A model generated the notes under the pieces. That model did no database searches. It saw only the letters and a list, made by a program, of their open reading frames with translations, and was not told the origin of the DNA. A DNA stretch of 64,000 bases from Candidatus Doudnabacteria bacterium RIFCSPHIGHO2_02_FULL_42_25 (GTDB lineage Bacteria; Patescibacteria; Doudnabacteria; UBA920; O2-02-FULL-48-8): the NCBI GenBank assembly GCA_001777665.1, contig MFEQ01000006.1, positions 76,956-140,955 of the forward strand, read 5' to 3'. Positions 33,460 through 41,206 of the stretch are shown one piece after another. Made by a program: the position numbers and the translations under genes. The first letter of the stretch is position 1, and every line of letters starts with the position of its first letter.

Positions 33460-33699
33460 ATGACTGATTTAACTAAAGAATACCTCGACAAAAGCCTAAA
33501 AAACCTGCCGACAAAACAGGAAGTTGATACTATTGTCAACACCGCTGTTGATAGTGCTGTAGAAAATCTAGCGAAAGTAATAAACGATGGCTTCCAAGCA
33601 CAACAGGATTTCTTAATTGAAAAATTGGACGTTTCGGAACGGGTGGCCCAACTAGAGAACGACATGACCAAGATTAAAGAAGCTCTGCATATAAAATAG
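33460..33699 (+). CDS. Small coiled-coil protein, 79 aa, leaderless
   Basis: The sequence MTDLTKEYLDKSLKNLPTKQ leads into a coiled coil with heptad pattern (about 25-75, VAQLENDMTKIKEALHIK at the end). No membrane or signal segment. Such short coiled-coil proteins with a conserved LPTKQEVDxIV start occur in many CPR genomes without assigned function. Composition matches the host, unlike the GC-rich cassettes. It has its own promoter and a terminator that overlaps the end of the convergent kinase gene. Confidence 0.75.
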   Translation: MTDLTKEYLDKSLKNLPTKQEVDTIVNTAVDSAVENLAKVINDGFQAQQDFLIEKLDVSERVAQLENDMTKIKEALHIK

Positions 33700-33706
33700 C
33701 CATACG

Positions 33707-33733
33707 AAAGCAGCCTTAATGGGCTGTTTTTTT
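33707..33733 (+). terminator. Terminator of the coiled-coil gene
   Basis: CAGCC-TTAATG-GGCTG followed by seven T, inside the 3' end of the convergent gene 33716-34297. Confidence 0.75.
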
Positions 33734-34297
33734 GTAATCACTTATAGCTTTCTGAATATCTTTAGAAACATTAGGAATGGTTTGATCACCATTAATCATT
33801 CTTAACTTTTTAAGTGATCGGAAATACTTTACTGTTTTACTAACTTGATTCTTCGTATAATCAATTCGATTCCAAACACCCTGATCTTCAGATTGGAGAC
33901 GGGCCCGAGCTTTAGTCCTCGCTAAAATTTCTTTGGTCGGAATTTGTATATAGATCACAAAAAAATCCCGTCTTTTTTGCTTAAATAATTTAACGAGCAA
34001 TTGAGCTTCTGGTTTCAGCCTGGGATTGCCGATAAATATTAAATCTTTGTTCTTAGGTGCATTAGATAGATTTGAAATCAAAAATTTTTTCATCAACACT
34101 ACTGGTGTTGGGTGGCCCAAAGACATTGTTCGACGCAGCCAAGCGCCATCCGCATTCTTTTTCTTGGCCATCGCTCGCCAATGCTTGCCCGATTCAACTG
34201 CTTTTAAAGAGTACTTTTTCTTTAAAATTTCCGCGTGCGTATCTTTCCCAGCCGTCGGATCGCCTAATAAAATCAAATCAAATCCGAGTTTTTTCAT
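33716..34297 (-). CDS. Adenylate-kinase-like P-loop kinase
   Basis: 193 residues. The Walker A reads LILLGDPTAGKDTHAEIL, with Asp in place of the usual Gly-Ser-Gly, and ends in KDT. A short lid-like Arg-rich segment, ARTKARARLQSEDQGVWNRI, is near 130. The fold fits nucleoside monophosphate kinases, but substrate-binding residues differ from adk at 34413. It may be a degenerate paralog or act on another nucleotide. It is transcribed in the same direction as adk, with palindromic repeats in the gap. Confidence 0.75.
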   Translation of the reverse strand: MKKLGFDLILLGDPTAGKDTHAEILKKKYSLKAVESGKHWRAMAKKKNADGAWLRRTMSLGHPTPVVLMKKFLISNLSNAPKNKDLIFIGNPRLKPEAQLLVKLFKQKRRDFFVIYIQIPTKEILARTKARARLQSEDQGVWNRIDYTKNQVSKTVKYFRSLKKLRMINGDQTIPNVSKDIQKAISDYKKTAH

Positions 34298-34309
34298 AAC
34301 AATTCCTCC

Positions 34310-34410
34310 GCAGCTGTCCCCCTCCCTGGAAGGGAGGGGTTAGGGGAGGGTCGGAGAGCTAACCCTCATGACTCCTCCCCCAGCCCCTCCTCAAAGAGGA
34401 GGGGTGAAAC
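34310..34410. repeat. Pair of CCTCCCC/GGGGAGG-type palindromes
   Basis: CCCTCCCTGGAAGGGAGGGG and CCCCTCCTCAAAGAGGAGGGG lie in tandem between the two kinase genes, with the linking TTAGGGGAGGGT also seen at 7977. They belong to the same dispersed family. Confidence 0.6.
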
Positions 34411-34412
34411 TG

Positions 34413-34985
34413 CTACTTAATTTTCTCCAAAATTTCTTGCTGGACTGCTTCTATTGGTTGATCGCCATTGATGTGAACTAATAAGCCTTTCCTTTCGTAA
34501 TAATCCTTCACAGGGGCAGTTTTAGTCATATATTCGTCAAATCGTGTTGTCATTGCATTAATGTCATCATCCGCCCGTTTTTCTAGTTCTGATCGCAACA
34601 AAAGTCGTTTTACTAATTTCTCTCTATCAGCATCTAGAAATACTGCTAGAATATTTTGAATATTATATTTTTTCATGAGTTCCTCTAAAAGCTGTACTTG
34701 CTCAATGGTTCGAGGGTAACCATCAAGTATGACTCCAGATGCATTCAAAATACTTTCAAATTTTTTAATAAAAATCTGCCGTATAATTTCAATCGGAAGA
34801 ATAATTCCCTGATCAATAATTGATTTAATTTTTTGGCCAAGTTCCGAATCTTGCTTGGCATATTCCCGAGACAATTCTCCAGTGCTAAAAAACTCGTAGC
34901 CTAATTTACTACTAAGGAGTTTGGTTTGAGTGCCTTTACCACTACCAGGCGCTCCCATAAACACAATAATTTTCTGTAGTCCCAT
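34413..34985 (-). CDS. adk: Adenylate kinase
   Basis: 190 residues; interconverts ATP, ADP and AMP. The P-loop is FMGAPGSGKGTQTKLL. The AMP-binding STGELSREYAKQDSELGQKI and LDGYPRTIEQVQLLEE follow, and the lid is of the short type. The ATG is six bases downstream of a TATAAT box, which points to a leaderless transcript separate from secY. Between secY and adk lies a GC-rich orphan gene with its own terminator. Confidence 0.95.
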   Translation of the reverse strand: MGLQKIIVFMGAPGSGKGTQTKLLSSKLGYEFFSTGELSREYAKQDSELGQKIKSIIDQGIILPIEIIRQIFIKKFESILNASGVILDGYPRTIEQVQLLEELMKKYNIQNILAVFLDADREKLVKRLLLRSELEKRADDDINAMTTRFDEYMTKTAPVKDYYERKGLLVHINGDQPIEAVQQEILEKIK

Positions 34986-35011
34986 GATGATATTATAGCG
35001 AAAATTGGTGC

Positions 35012-35049
35012 AAAAAAAAAGCCGAGGGCAGGACGCTGTGATCCCCGGC
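35012..35049 (-). terminator. Terminator of the orphan gene at 35055
   Basis: On the minus strand GCCGGGG...CCCTCGGC is followed by nine T, five bases after the stop codon. Confidence 0.75.
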
Positions 35050-35054
35050 AGGAA

Positions 35055-35357
35055 TTACGAAGCCTTTAAAAGCGCACTGGGCCGAAAGTCCCTGAAGGGT
35101 AATTTGACCCCGTGTTGTGTAACGAAATTCATAAAGCGCTTGTAGTCTCCAGGAGGCATGTTCAAAATCTCGACTACGCGCTTGTAGCACCCTCCGGTTT
35201 CTCGCAGCGCGATGGACACCAGCTCTCGCATCTGACCCCTGGTCATGTCTCGGTTCATGTACGTCGGATAGGCCGTCGTCCAGAAGCTCTTCTTTCCTTC
35301 TGTGATCTCCGAAAACACATCTTGCGCGACCTTTTCATCGTCTGAACGGTCACTCAT
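35055..35357 (-). CDS. GC-rich orphan protein resembling a Fis-type HTH tail
   Basis: 100 residues from the ATG at 35357, which has an AGGGGG ribosome site; the longer frame to 35408 lacks one. After a charged start (MSDRSDDEKVAQDVFSEITE) the C-terminal half reads ELVSIALRETGGCYKRVVEI, then LNMPPGDYKRFMNFVTQHG. That resembles the C-terminal helix-turn-helix of sigma-54 activators. No AAA+ domain is present, so it could be a stand-alone DNA-binding piece. It is GC-rich, like the plus-strand cassettes, but lies on the minus strand. Confidence 0.65.
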   Translation of the reverse strand: MSDRSDDEKVAQDVFSEITEGKKSFWTTAYPTYMNRDMTRGQMRELVSIALRETGGCYKRVVEILNMPPGDYKRFMNFVTQHGVKLPFRDFRPSALLKAS

Positions 35358-35411
35358 ATGGTCCCCCTTGTAAGAACTATAGACTAACATAATTAAGAAA
35401 GTTAGCAAAGC

Positions 35412-35444
35412 AAAAAAAAGAGCTCGCCTTTCGGAGAGCTCTTT
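35412..35444 (-). terminator. Terminator after secY
   Basis: On the minus strand AAAGAGCTC-tccgaaaggc-GAGCTCTTT is followed by more T. It closes the S10/spc/secY transcript. Confidence 0.8.
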
Positions 35445-35457
35445 ATAAAATATAAAT

Positions 35458-36753
35458 TTAAAAATCCTCGTAGTCGCGCATGACCATTTGGGCTTGGACT
35501 TGCTTCATCACTTCGATAACGACTGATACCGCAATCAACAAACTAGTGCCGCCCAAAGTAAGCGCTTGTGTATGCGTAAATCCTTGTATGATGTTTGGTA
35601 ACACGGCTATCAGTCCCAAAAATAGAGCTCCGACTAGAGTGATTCGATTCAAAACTTTATACAAAAAGTCTGCAGTCTGGCGACCAGGACGAAGGCCAGG
35701 GACGAATCCACCCTGTTTCTGGATATTGTCAGAAATTTCATCAGGATTGAAAACAATTGCTGTGTAGAAATAAGTGAAAGCTACGACCAATATGAAATAA
35801 ATAATCGCTTGATAAGTTTGATTCTGGAAAAAGTTGTTGATCGCAGTGGCGGCGTTGGCTACGGCTTCAGTTTTTGCATGAGAAAAGAAATTCGCTATCA
35901 ATCCAGGAAACAATAGAATCGAGATTGCAAAAATGATTGGAATAACACCGGCTTGGTTCACCCGCAATGGCAGATGAGTATTGACTCCGCCATACATTTT
36001 ATTACCACGAACACGCTTCGCATATGAAACTGGGATATTCCGCTGCGCTTCGGTAATTAATACAACTCCGCCTATGACGACCAAAGCTACAGCCAAATAT
36101 GATATCAGAGTAACCAAGTTCTGCCCGGTAATCGTATTACCAGATGAAGTCAAACTGACGTAGGCTTGCTGAGCTGCGGTTGGCAACCCTGCCACGATAC
36201 CAGCAAAAATGATTAAAGAGATACCGTTCCCGATTTTAAACTCGGAAATCATTTCACCTATCCAGAGCAAAATCATGGTTCCAGCAGTGATTGAGAGTAA
36301 AATAATAAACCATTCAAATGAGGTAAAATCCCCAATACCTACTTGGGTGCTTCGGCTTAATAATACGATTGTGCCGTAGCCTTGGATTGCTGTTAATGGC
36401 ACGGTCAGATAGCGCATATACTGGTTGATTTTTGCTCGCCCAGCCTCTCCGCCTTCTTTCTGTAATTCTCCGAGCTTCGGAATAATTACGGTCAAAAGCT
36501 GCATAATAATCGAAGCGGTGATGTATGGCCCGACTCCCAGCATAACAATGGAAAAATTACGCAATCCACCGCCTGAAAAAATATCAAACAATCCCAATAA
36601 AGTATTTTCACTAAGCAGTGATCGCAAATTTGCTAATTCAATTCCTGGGATAGGGATGTGGGCTAAAATTCGAGTGACCAAAAGCAAAAGCCCCACGATA
36701 ATAATTTTATTCCGCAGCTCTTTGACCTTCCAAATTTGGGAAATACGAGACAT
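35458..36753 (-). CDS. secY: Preprotein translocase subunit SecY
   Basis: 431-residue ten-helix channel of the Sec translocon. The early ILAHIPIPGIELANLRSLL, the helix-2 plug region FSGGGLRNFSIVMLGVGPYI, and the C-terminal cytoplasmic loop DEISDNIQKQGGFVPGLRPG are all characteristic. The C-terminal end (VMKQVQAQMVMRDYEDF) contacts ribosome and SecA. It follows rplO by five bases and ends the ribosomal operon. Confidence 0.97.
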   Translation of the reverse strand: MSRISQIWKVKELRNKIIIVGLLLLVTRILAHIPIPGIELANLRSLLSENTLLGLFDIFSGGGLRNFSIVMLGVGPYITASIIMQLLTVIIPKLGELQKEGGEAGRAKINQYMRYLTVPLTAIQGYGTIVLLSRSTQVGIGDFTSFEWFIILLSITAGTMILLWIGEMISEFKIGNGISLIIFAGIVAGLPTAAQQAYVSLTSSGNTITGQNLVTLISYLAVALVVIGGVVLITEAQRNIPVSYAKRVRGNKMYGGVNTHLPLRVNQAGVIPIIFAISILLFPGLIANFFSHAKTEAVANAATAINNFFQNQTYQAIIYFILVVAFTYFYTAIVFNPDEISDNIQKQGGFVPGLRPGRQTADFLYKVLNRITLVGALFLGLIAVLPNIIQGFTHTQALTLGGTSLLIAVSVVIEVMKQVQAQMVMRDYEDF

Positions 36754-36758
36754 AATTT

Positions 36759-37199
36759 TTATGAAATCTTGCCGCCAGCTTTTTCTATTTTTTCTCGAGC
36801 AGCACCAGAAACGATTACCTTTTCCAAAGTCAACGCTTTTTTAATCTCGCCGACCCCCAAAATTTTAATTTCTTCGCTAGCGGACTTAACCAATCCTTTA
36901 TTCTTTAGAATTTTTGGATTGACAGTTTCGCCAGAGTTAAATTTATTATTTAAATCATCCAGACTCAAAACAGTGGCCTTGATATGAATGCTTTTGAATC
37001 CTCGTTGCTTCGGGATCTGTCGTTGCAGTGGCATTCGTCCACCTTCGAATCCAGCGGGAATATTTCCACCCGATCGTGCTTTTTGACCCTTCGCGCCTCG
37101 TCCGGAAAAAGTTCCATGCCCAGATCCAACACCGCGTCCGACTACTTTTCGGCGTTTTGTTGCTCCTTTATATGGTTTTAACTCATTTAATTTGAGCAT
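36759..37199 (-). CDS. rplO: Ribosomal protein L15
   Basis: 146 residues. The N-terminal glycine-rich tail RKVVGRGVGSGHGTFSGRGA and the RSGGNIPAGFEGGRMPLQRQ segment are typical for L15, which binds 23S rRNA late in 50S assembly. Its start lies 17 bases inside rpsE. In most bacteria rpmD (L30) stands between rpsE and rplO; no room for it exists here. Confidence 0.96.
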   Translation of the reverse strand: MLKLNELKPYKGATKRRKVVGRGVGSGHGTFSGRGAKGQKARSGGNIPAGFEGGRMPLQRQIPKQRGFKSIHIKATVLSLDDLNNKFNSGETVNPKILKNKGLVKSASEEIKILGVGEIKKALTLEKVIVSGAAREKIEKAGGKIS

Positions 37200-37680
37200 A
37201 TTCTTCCTTTGATCGAAGTTTATTCAAAGCTAGATAAGTGGCCATAACATTATTAACTTTATTGCTGGAGCCAATCATTTTAGACAAAACATTCTTAATA
37301 CCCACTAAATCAAGTACTGATCGGATAGCTCCACCAGCAATCACTCCGGTTCCAGGCATAGCTGGTTTCAAAAAGACAACTGCAGACTTATATTTTAGCT
37401 TAATTTCGTGAGGAATGGTATCGTTGACGATTTTCACAGTTATCATATTCTTTTTGGCACTGTTCACAGCCTTATTTACGGCTTCTGAAACGTCAGGACC
37501 CTTGCGAATACCCATGCCAACTCTACCTTTACGATCACCAATTACTACCAAAGCCCGAAAACGCATACGCTTACCACCACCGGTCACACGCGTAACACGC
37601 TTGATTTCTACAATCTTTTGATCGAATTCTCGTTTGGCCTGATCCCCACCACCCCGACCGCCTCTACGCTGTTGTTTCAT
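37183..37680 (-). CDS. rpsE: Ribosomal protein S5
   Basis: 165 residues; 30S protein involved in decoding accuracy and mRNA entry. The double-stranded-RNA-binding part shows VIEIKRVTRVTGGGKRMRFR-like sequence (VEIKRVTRVTGGGKRMRFRA) and DRKGRVGMGIRKGPDVSEAV. The C-terminal GTGVIAGGAIRSVLDLVGIK is standard. The N-terminus has a Gly/Arg-rich lead (QQRRGGRGGGDQ). It overlaps rplO by 17 bases. Confidence 0.96.
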   Translation of the reverse strand: MKQQRRGGRGGGDQAKREFDQKIVEIKRVTRVTGGGKRMRFRALVVIGDRKGRVGMGIRKGPDVSEAVNKAVNSAKKNMITVKIVNDTIPHEIKLKYKSAVVFLKPAMPGTGVIAGGAIRSVLDLVGIKNVLSKMIGSSNKVNNVMATYLALNKLRSKEEYAQIK

Positions 37681-37684
37681 AATA

Positions 37685-38026
37685 TTAGAACTCCAATCCC
37701 GCAGCTCTGGCTGCTTCTGCTAATTCTTTGACACGTCCATGATATTGATATCCACCGCGATCAAACTGAACTTTCTTAAATCCAGCTTCCACCGCTTTTT
37801 TGGCCAATAATTTTCCAACTTCAGCAGCGATTGTCGTCTTGTTACCCTTGGCTTTAACTTCTTTACTGGAAGCAGCGGCCAATGTTTTTCCTTCTTCATC
37901 ATTAATCAGCTGAACATAGATATGGTTCAGGGATCGGAAAACATTTAATCTCGGGCGGTCCATGGTACCAACAACTTTCGCTCGAACTCTGTTATGTCGC
38001 AATTTTCGTTGTGCTCTTTTATTCAT
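37685..38026 (-). CDS. rplR: Ribosomal protein L18
   Basis: 113 residues; binds 5S rRNA in the 50S central protuberance. Visible motifs are RKLRHNRVRAKVVGTMDRPR, LNVFRSLNHIYVQLIND and the C-terminal FDRGGYQYHGRVKELAEAAR. An inverted hexamer element occupies the 88-base spacer to rplF upstream. Four bases separate it from rpsE. Confidence 0.96.
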   Translation of the reverse strand: MNKRAQRKLRHNRVRAKVVGTMDRPRLNVFRSLNHIYVQLINDEEGKTLAAASSKEVKAKGNKTTIAAEVGKLLAKKAVEAGFKKVQFDRGGYQYHGRVKELAEAARAAGLEF

Positions 38027-38114
38027 AGTTTTACTAAATACTAATTGTTACTAATTTACTAATCGGTAAAGCTTTAGCTATTCGTATATTCGTACCGATT
38101 CGTACTTCGTAAAG
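38027..38114. repeat. TACGAA/TTAGTA inverted hexamer element
   Basis: In transcript sense four TACGAA-type units are followed, across a TAAAGCTTTA loop, by four TTAGTA-type units. It fills the rplF-rplR spacer from stop to start. Confidence 0.65.
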
Positions 38115-38669
38115 TTATTTCCCGCCACCTACGGCTTTAACGACTTTACCAGCTTTGCGTCGGATAACTTCACCTTGGTATTTAATTCCTTTGCCTTTGT
38201 ATGGTTCAGGTTCACGCTTTGATCGGATCACCGCCGCAAATTGGCCTACTGATTGGCGATCGATTCCGGAAATTGTGATCGTGTTCTTTTCAACTTTCGC
38301 TTCCAACCCTGCAGGAATTTCTAATTCAACTGGATGAGAATATCCTAATTGCAACACTAATTTCTTGCCCTGTAATTCTACTTTATAACCGACGCCATTG
38401 ATTTCGAGAACTTTACTGAAACCTGTGCTGACTCCAGCAACCATGTTGTTAATCAATGCCCGGTATAATCCCCACAACGCTCGTTGTTGCTTATTCTCTT
38501 CATTGGAAACTTTAACCACAACTTCATTTTCACCTTTTTCTATCTGAACTTTTGGATGCAAATTCAAAGTCAGCTCACCTTTTGGCCCTTTAACTTTTAG
38601 GACTTCAGAGGTTAGATCAACATTGACACCCGATGGAATTGTAACTGGTTTTTTACCGATTCTTGACAT
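38115..38669 (-). CDS. rplF: Ribosomal protein L6
   Basis: 184 residues, two repeated domains. It starts MSRIGKKPVTIPSGVNVDLT and contains TVKGPKGELT-like KVKGPKGELTLNL, then the domain-2 region LELQLGYSHPVEL-like VLQLGYSHPVELEIPAGLEA. The RNA-binding C-terminal motif EPYKGKGIKYQGEVIRRKAG is intact. L6 binds the sarcin-ricin region of 23S rRNA. It follows rpsH by four bases. Confidence 0.96.
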   Translation of the reverse strand: MSRIGKKPVTIPSGVNVDLTSEVLKVKGPKGELTLNLHPKVQIEKGENEVVVKVSNEENKQQRALWGLYRALINNMVAGVSTGFSKVLEINGVGYKVELQGKKLVLQLGYSHPVELEIPAGLEAKVEKNTITISGIDRQSVGQFAAVIRSKREPEPYKGKGIKYQGEVIRRKAGKVVKAVGGGK

Positions 38670-38673
38670 AGTT

Positions 38674-39072
38674 TTACCAAATTTGACAAACGACTTCTCC
38701 GCCGACTTTTTGCTTGCGGGCTTCTTTGTCTGTCATTAATCCTTTCGAAGTCGAAATAATCGTGGTCCCGAGGCCTCCCAAAGATTTCGGAATCTGGGTG
38801 CGGTTACTGTAAATTCTCTGTCCTGGTTTACTGACTCTCTTGATGCCTGTAATCGTGGGTTGACCCTTAGTATCGTATTTCAAAATCAAAGACAATGTTT
38901 TAAAGCCATCCACTTCTTTTACATCCACTTGAGCCAGCCAGCCTTCACCTTGCAAAACTTTCGCCAGATTGTGCTTAAATTTGGAGTAAGGCAAAACCAC
39001 TTCTGGCTTCTGTGCCATAAGTCCGTTGCGGATGCGGGTTAACATATCGGAAATTGTGTCAGACATTGTCAT
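38674..39072 (-). CDS. rpsH: Ribosomal protein S8
   Basis: 132 residues; a primary 16S rRNA binder and, in E. coli, the repressor of the spc operon. It begins DTISDMLTRIRNGLMAQKPE and ends with STSKGLMTDKEARKQKVGGE and VVCQIW, the usual S8 signature. It lies four bases from rpsN and from rplF. Confidence 0.96.
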   Translation of the reverse strand: MTMSDTISDMLTRIRNGLMAQKPEVVLPYSKFKHNLAKVLQGEGWLAQVDVKEVDGFKTLSLILKYDTKGQPTITGIKRVSKPGQRIYSNRTQIPKSLGGLGTTIISTSKGLMTDKEARKQKVGGEVVCQIW

Positions 39073-39076
39073 ATAT

Positions 39077-39271
39077 TTACCAGGACGCTTTCGATACTCC
39101 AGGGATTTCTCCGTTGGAGGCTAATTCTCTAAAACAAATTCTGCAAATATCAAAATCTCTCATATATCCATGTTTGCGACCACAACGCCAACAACGCCTG
39201 ACTATTCGAGTCGAATACTTCGCTTGGGTCCGTGATCTATGGGATTTTATGTATTGCGCCTTCGTTGACAT
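39077..39271 (-). CDS. rpsN: Ribosomal protein S14, zinc type
   Basis: 64 residues. The two zinc knuckles are visible as CWRCGRKHGYMRDFDICRIC, so this is the short zinc-binding (C+) form. The C-terminus REMASKGEIPGVxKASW-like reads RELASNGEIPGVSKASW. It sits between rplE and rpsH with three- and four-base gaps. Confidence 0.96.
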   Translation of the reverse strand: MSTKAQYIKSHRSRTQAKYSTRIVRRCWRCGRKHGYMRDFDICRICFRELASNGEIPGVSKASW

Positions 39272-39274
39272 AGA

Positions 39275-39814
39275 TTATTCTTTCTGGAACGGGAAACCTA
39301 ATGATTTTAATAACTCGAGAGCTTGCTTGTCGTCATCTGTAGAAGTCTGAATATTTACTTCCAGACCGAATGAGTAGTCAACGTGCTCGCGGATGGTTTC
39401 TGGAAATACAATCTGTTCTTTTATCCCAACATTGTAATTACCGTGACGGTCAAATTTTTTAGGATCCAGTCCTCGGAAGTCTCGAACACGAGGGAGAGCT
39501 ACTCGAACTAGCTTTTCTAAGAAATCATACATCCGGTTTCCTCGCAGTGTCACCATAACTCCCACCACTTGTCCTTCGCGGATCTTAAATCCTGCAATCG
39601 ATTTCTTGGCAATAGTTTTAACAGGTGCTTGCCCGGTGATGCGTCGAATGTCTTCAATAATTGCATCCAGCATTTTCGCATCTTTCAGAGTTTTTCCCAC
39701 TCCAACATTAACTACGACTTTCTGAATTTTAGGCACAGCCATAGAATTCTTCAAATTGAACTGTTGCTTGAGTGCAGGTGCTGATTTTTCTTTGTAGATA
39801 GTTTTCAGTTGCAT
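39275..39814 (-). CDS. rplE: Ribosomal protein L5
   Basis: 179 residues; binds 5S rRNA and contacts the P-site tRNA. The segments NSMAVPKIQKVVVNVGVGKT, VKTIAKKSIAGFKIREGQVV and YNVGIKEQIVFPE identify it. Length and spacing (five bases to rplX, three to rpsN) are normal for the spc operon. Confidence 0.97.
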   Translation of the reverse strand: MQLKTIYKEKSAPALKQQFNLKNSMAVPKIQKVVVNVGVGKTLKDAKMLDAIIEDIRRITGQAPVKTIAKKSIAGFKIREGQVVGVMVTLRGNRMYDFLEKLVRVALPRVRDFRGLDPKKFDRHGNYNVGIKEQIVFPETIREHVDYSFGLEVNIQTSTDDDKQALELLKSLGFPFQKE

Positions 39815-39818
39815 ATGA

Positions 39819-40133
39819 TTACATTACCTTTCCGCATTTCTTACACTTGCGCAAATTACCATTCTCTGTGACTTCATGAGCGACTCTGGTTGGTTTACCA
39901 CAATTCGGACAGAGCAAAATTACATTCGAGACATTCATCGGAGACGGAAGTTCCAGTCGTTGACCTTTTTCACCTTTTCGCTTCGCTTTCGAAAATCTAA
40001 CATGAACATTCAATCCTTCGATGGATAATCGGGCGTTTTTTGGAAACACTTCCAAAACTTTTCCGGACTTTCCTTTTTCTTTTCCGGATAGAACTTTGAC
40101 TGTATCGCCTTTTTTAATGTTTAATGAAGCCAT
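39819..40133 (-). CDS. rplX: Ribosomal protein L24
   Basis: 104 residues; initiates 50S assembly at domain I of 23S rRNA. The KOW motif is KKGDTVKVLSGKEKGKSGKV. A zinc-ribbon-like pair CPNCGK and CKKCGKVM stands at the C-terminus, as in many bacterial L24 with CxxC pairs. An inverted hexamer element fills the 103-base gap to rplN. Confidence 0.96.
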   Translation of the reverse strand: MASLNIKKGDTVKVLSGKEKGKSGKVLEVFPKNARLSIEGLNVHVRFSKAKRKGEKGQRLELPSPMNVSNVILLCPNCGKPTRVAHEVTENGNLRKCKKCGKVM

Positions 40134-40236
40134 ATGCTTTAGTTAATTAAACTTTCTACGAAATTACGAATTTTTACGAAAGTACGAACTGAACCGAGTT
40201 CTTTCGTATTTTCGTAACTTTTTCGTAGTTCGTAGA
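40134..40236. repeat. TACGAA/TTCGTA inverted hexamer element
   Basis: CTACGAAATTACGAA...TACGAAAGTACGAACT and AGTTCTTTCGTATTTTCGTA...TTCGTAG form a long imperfect hairpin that spans the rplN-rplX spacer. Confidence 0.7.
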
Positions 40237-40608
40237 TCATACTACTTCCTCTGCTAAAGATATAATCTTGGTAAACCCCAAGTCGCGAAGTTCACGGGGC
40301 ATCGGACCAAAAATACGGGTGCCTCTTGGGTCTTGGCTGTCTTTAGTTACCAATACTGCGGCATTATCATCAAATCGAATATATGAACCATCGGCTCTGC
40401 GGACTTCTTTGCGCGTACGGACGATAACTGCATAAACTTTATCACCTTTTTTGACTTGGCCTTTCGGGCTGGCAATCTTCACTGAAGCGGAGATGACATC
40501 GCCCAATCTGGCCCAGCGTCGTTTGTTCTTTCCATTCACAGAAAAAGCTGCGATCTCTTTCGCACCGGTATTGTCAGCAACTATTAATCTGGTACGTAAT
40601 TGAATCAT
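40237..40608 (-). CDS. rplN: Ribosomal protein L14
   Basis: 123 residues; lies at the 30S-50S interface. MIQLRTRLIVADNTGAKEIA at the start, ARLGDVISASVKIASPKGQV in the middle and FGPMPRELRDLGFTKIISLA at the end match the family along its length. One base separates it from rpsQ. Confidence 0.97.
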   Translation of the reverse strand: MIQLRTRLIVADNTGAKEIAAFSVNGKNKRRWARLGDVISASVKIASPKGQVKKGDKVYAVIVRTRKEVRRADGSYIRFDDNAAVLVTKDSQDPRGTRIFGPMPRELRDLGFTKIISLAEEVV

Positions 40609-40609
40609 A

Positions 40610-40873
40610 TTAGACTACTCTCCAGTTAACTGTTTTACTGTAAGGTTTAACTTCTTCGATCGTAACTTTCTGGCCAACTGTATATACTTTAGCATCGCCA
40701 TCGGTGTGAGCTGCATATTTTTTAAACACCTTGTAGCGCTTGTGATATTTCGGATGGACTTTTACTGATTCAACTTTAACAACGATGGTTTGAGTCATCT
40801 TGTTTGAAGTTACAAATCCTGTAAGTTGTCGCTTTACCCCGTTAGATTTTACAGTGTTATTATCGTTTGTCAT
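40610..40873 (-). CDS. rpsQ: Ribosomal protein S17
   Basis: 87 residues; binds 16S rRNA helices 7 and 11. The core starts at RQLTGFVTSNKMTQTIVVKV, with VHPKYHKRYKVFKKYAAHT and the C-terminal VTIEEVKPYSKTVNWRVV. The first 14 residues (MTNDNNTVKSNGVK) are an extension, and part of it (VKSNGVK) is encoded by one arm of a 17-bp inverted repeat whose other arm lies 5' of the gene. The ATG and ribosome site sit in the loop, so translation could depend on this hairpin. Confidence 0.95.
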   Translation of the reverse strand: MTNDNNTVKSNGVKRQLTGFVTSNKMTQTIVVKVESVKVHPKYHKRYKVFKKYAAHTDGDAKVYTVGQKVTIEEVKPYSKTVNWRVV

Positions 40874-40920
40874 AAAATTTACTTTCCCGCGTTGATTTTT
40901 ATAAAAATCTAACGGGGTTT
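40833..40920. repeat. Inverted repeat enclosing the rpsQ start
   Basis: Arms TTTACCCCGTTAGATTTT (40833-40850) and AAAATCTAACGGGGTTT (40904-40920) pair over about 17 bases, with the rpsQ ATG in the loop. The TAACGGGGTT core recurs at the rpsL and rpmB promoters. Confidence 0.7.
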
Positions 40921-40932
40921 ACTTTATCCATA

Positions 40933-41118
40933 TTATTTCTTCTTACCGATAAATGTTAAAATTCTTGCTATATCTTGTCTGATGTTCTTCAGCATGTGAT
41001 TATTTTTCACTTCCCGTGAATGAATCTTGAATGTCAGATCGCGAACTTGTTCACGCAATACACCCAGTTGTCTGGTCAATTCGTTCGGTGTCATGTTTTC
41101 TAATTCTTTCATCTTCAT
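40933..41118 (-). CDS. rpmC: Ribosomal protein L29
   Basis: 61 residues, all helical, near the exit tunnel. MKELENMTPNELTRQLGVLR and the C-terminal KNIRQDIARILTFIGKKK agree with the family. The upstream 88-base gap to rplP holds an inverted hexamer element. Confidence 0.93.
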   Translation of the reverse strand: MKMKELENMTPNELTRQLGVLREQVRDLTFKIHSREVKNNHMLKNIRQDIARILTFIGKKK

Positions 41119-41206
41119 AAACTTTACTAATTACTAATTATTACTAATTTACTAATCGTTAAAGCATTGGCTATTCGTATATTCGTACTGATTCGTATTT
41201 CGTAAA
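41119..41206. repeat. TACGAA/TTAGTA inverted hexamer element
   Basis: Near-identical in layout to the element at 38027: TACTAATT units on one side and TTCGTA units on the other around TAAAGCATTGGCTA. It fills the rplP-rpmC spacer. Confidence 0.65.
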
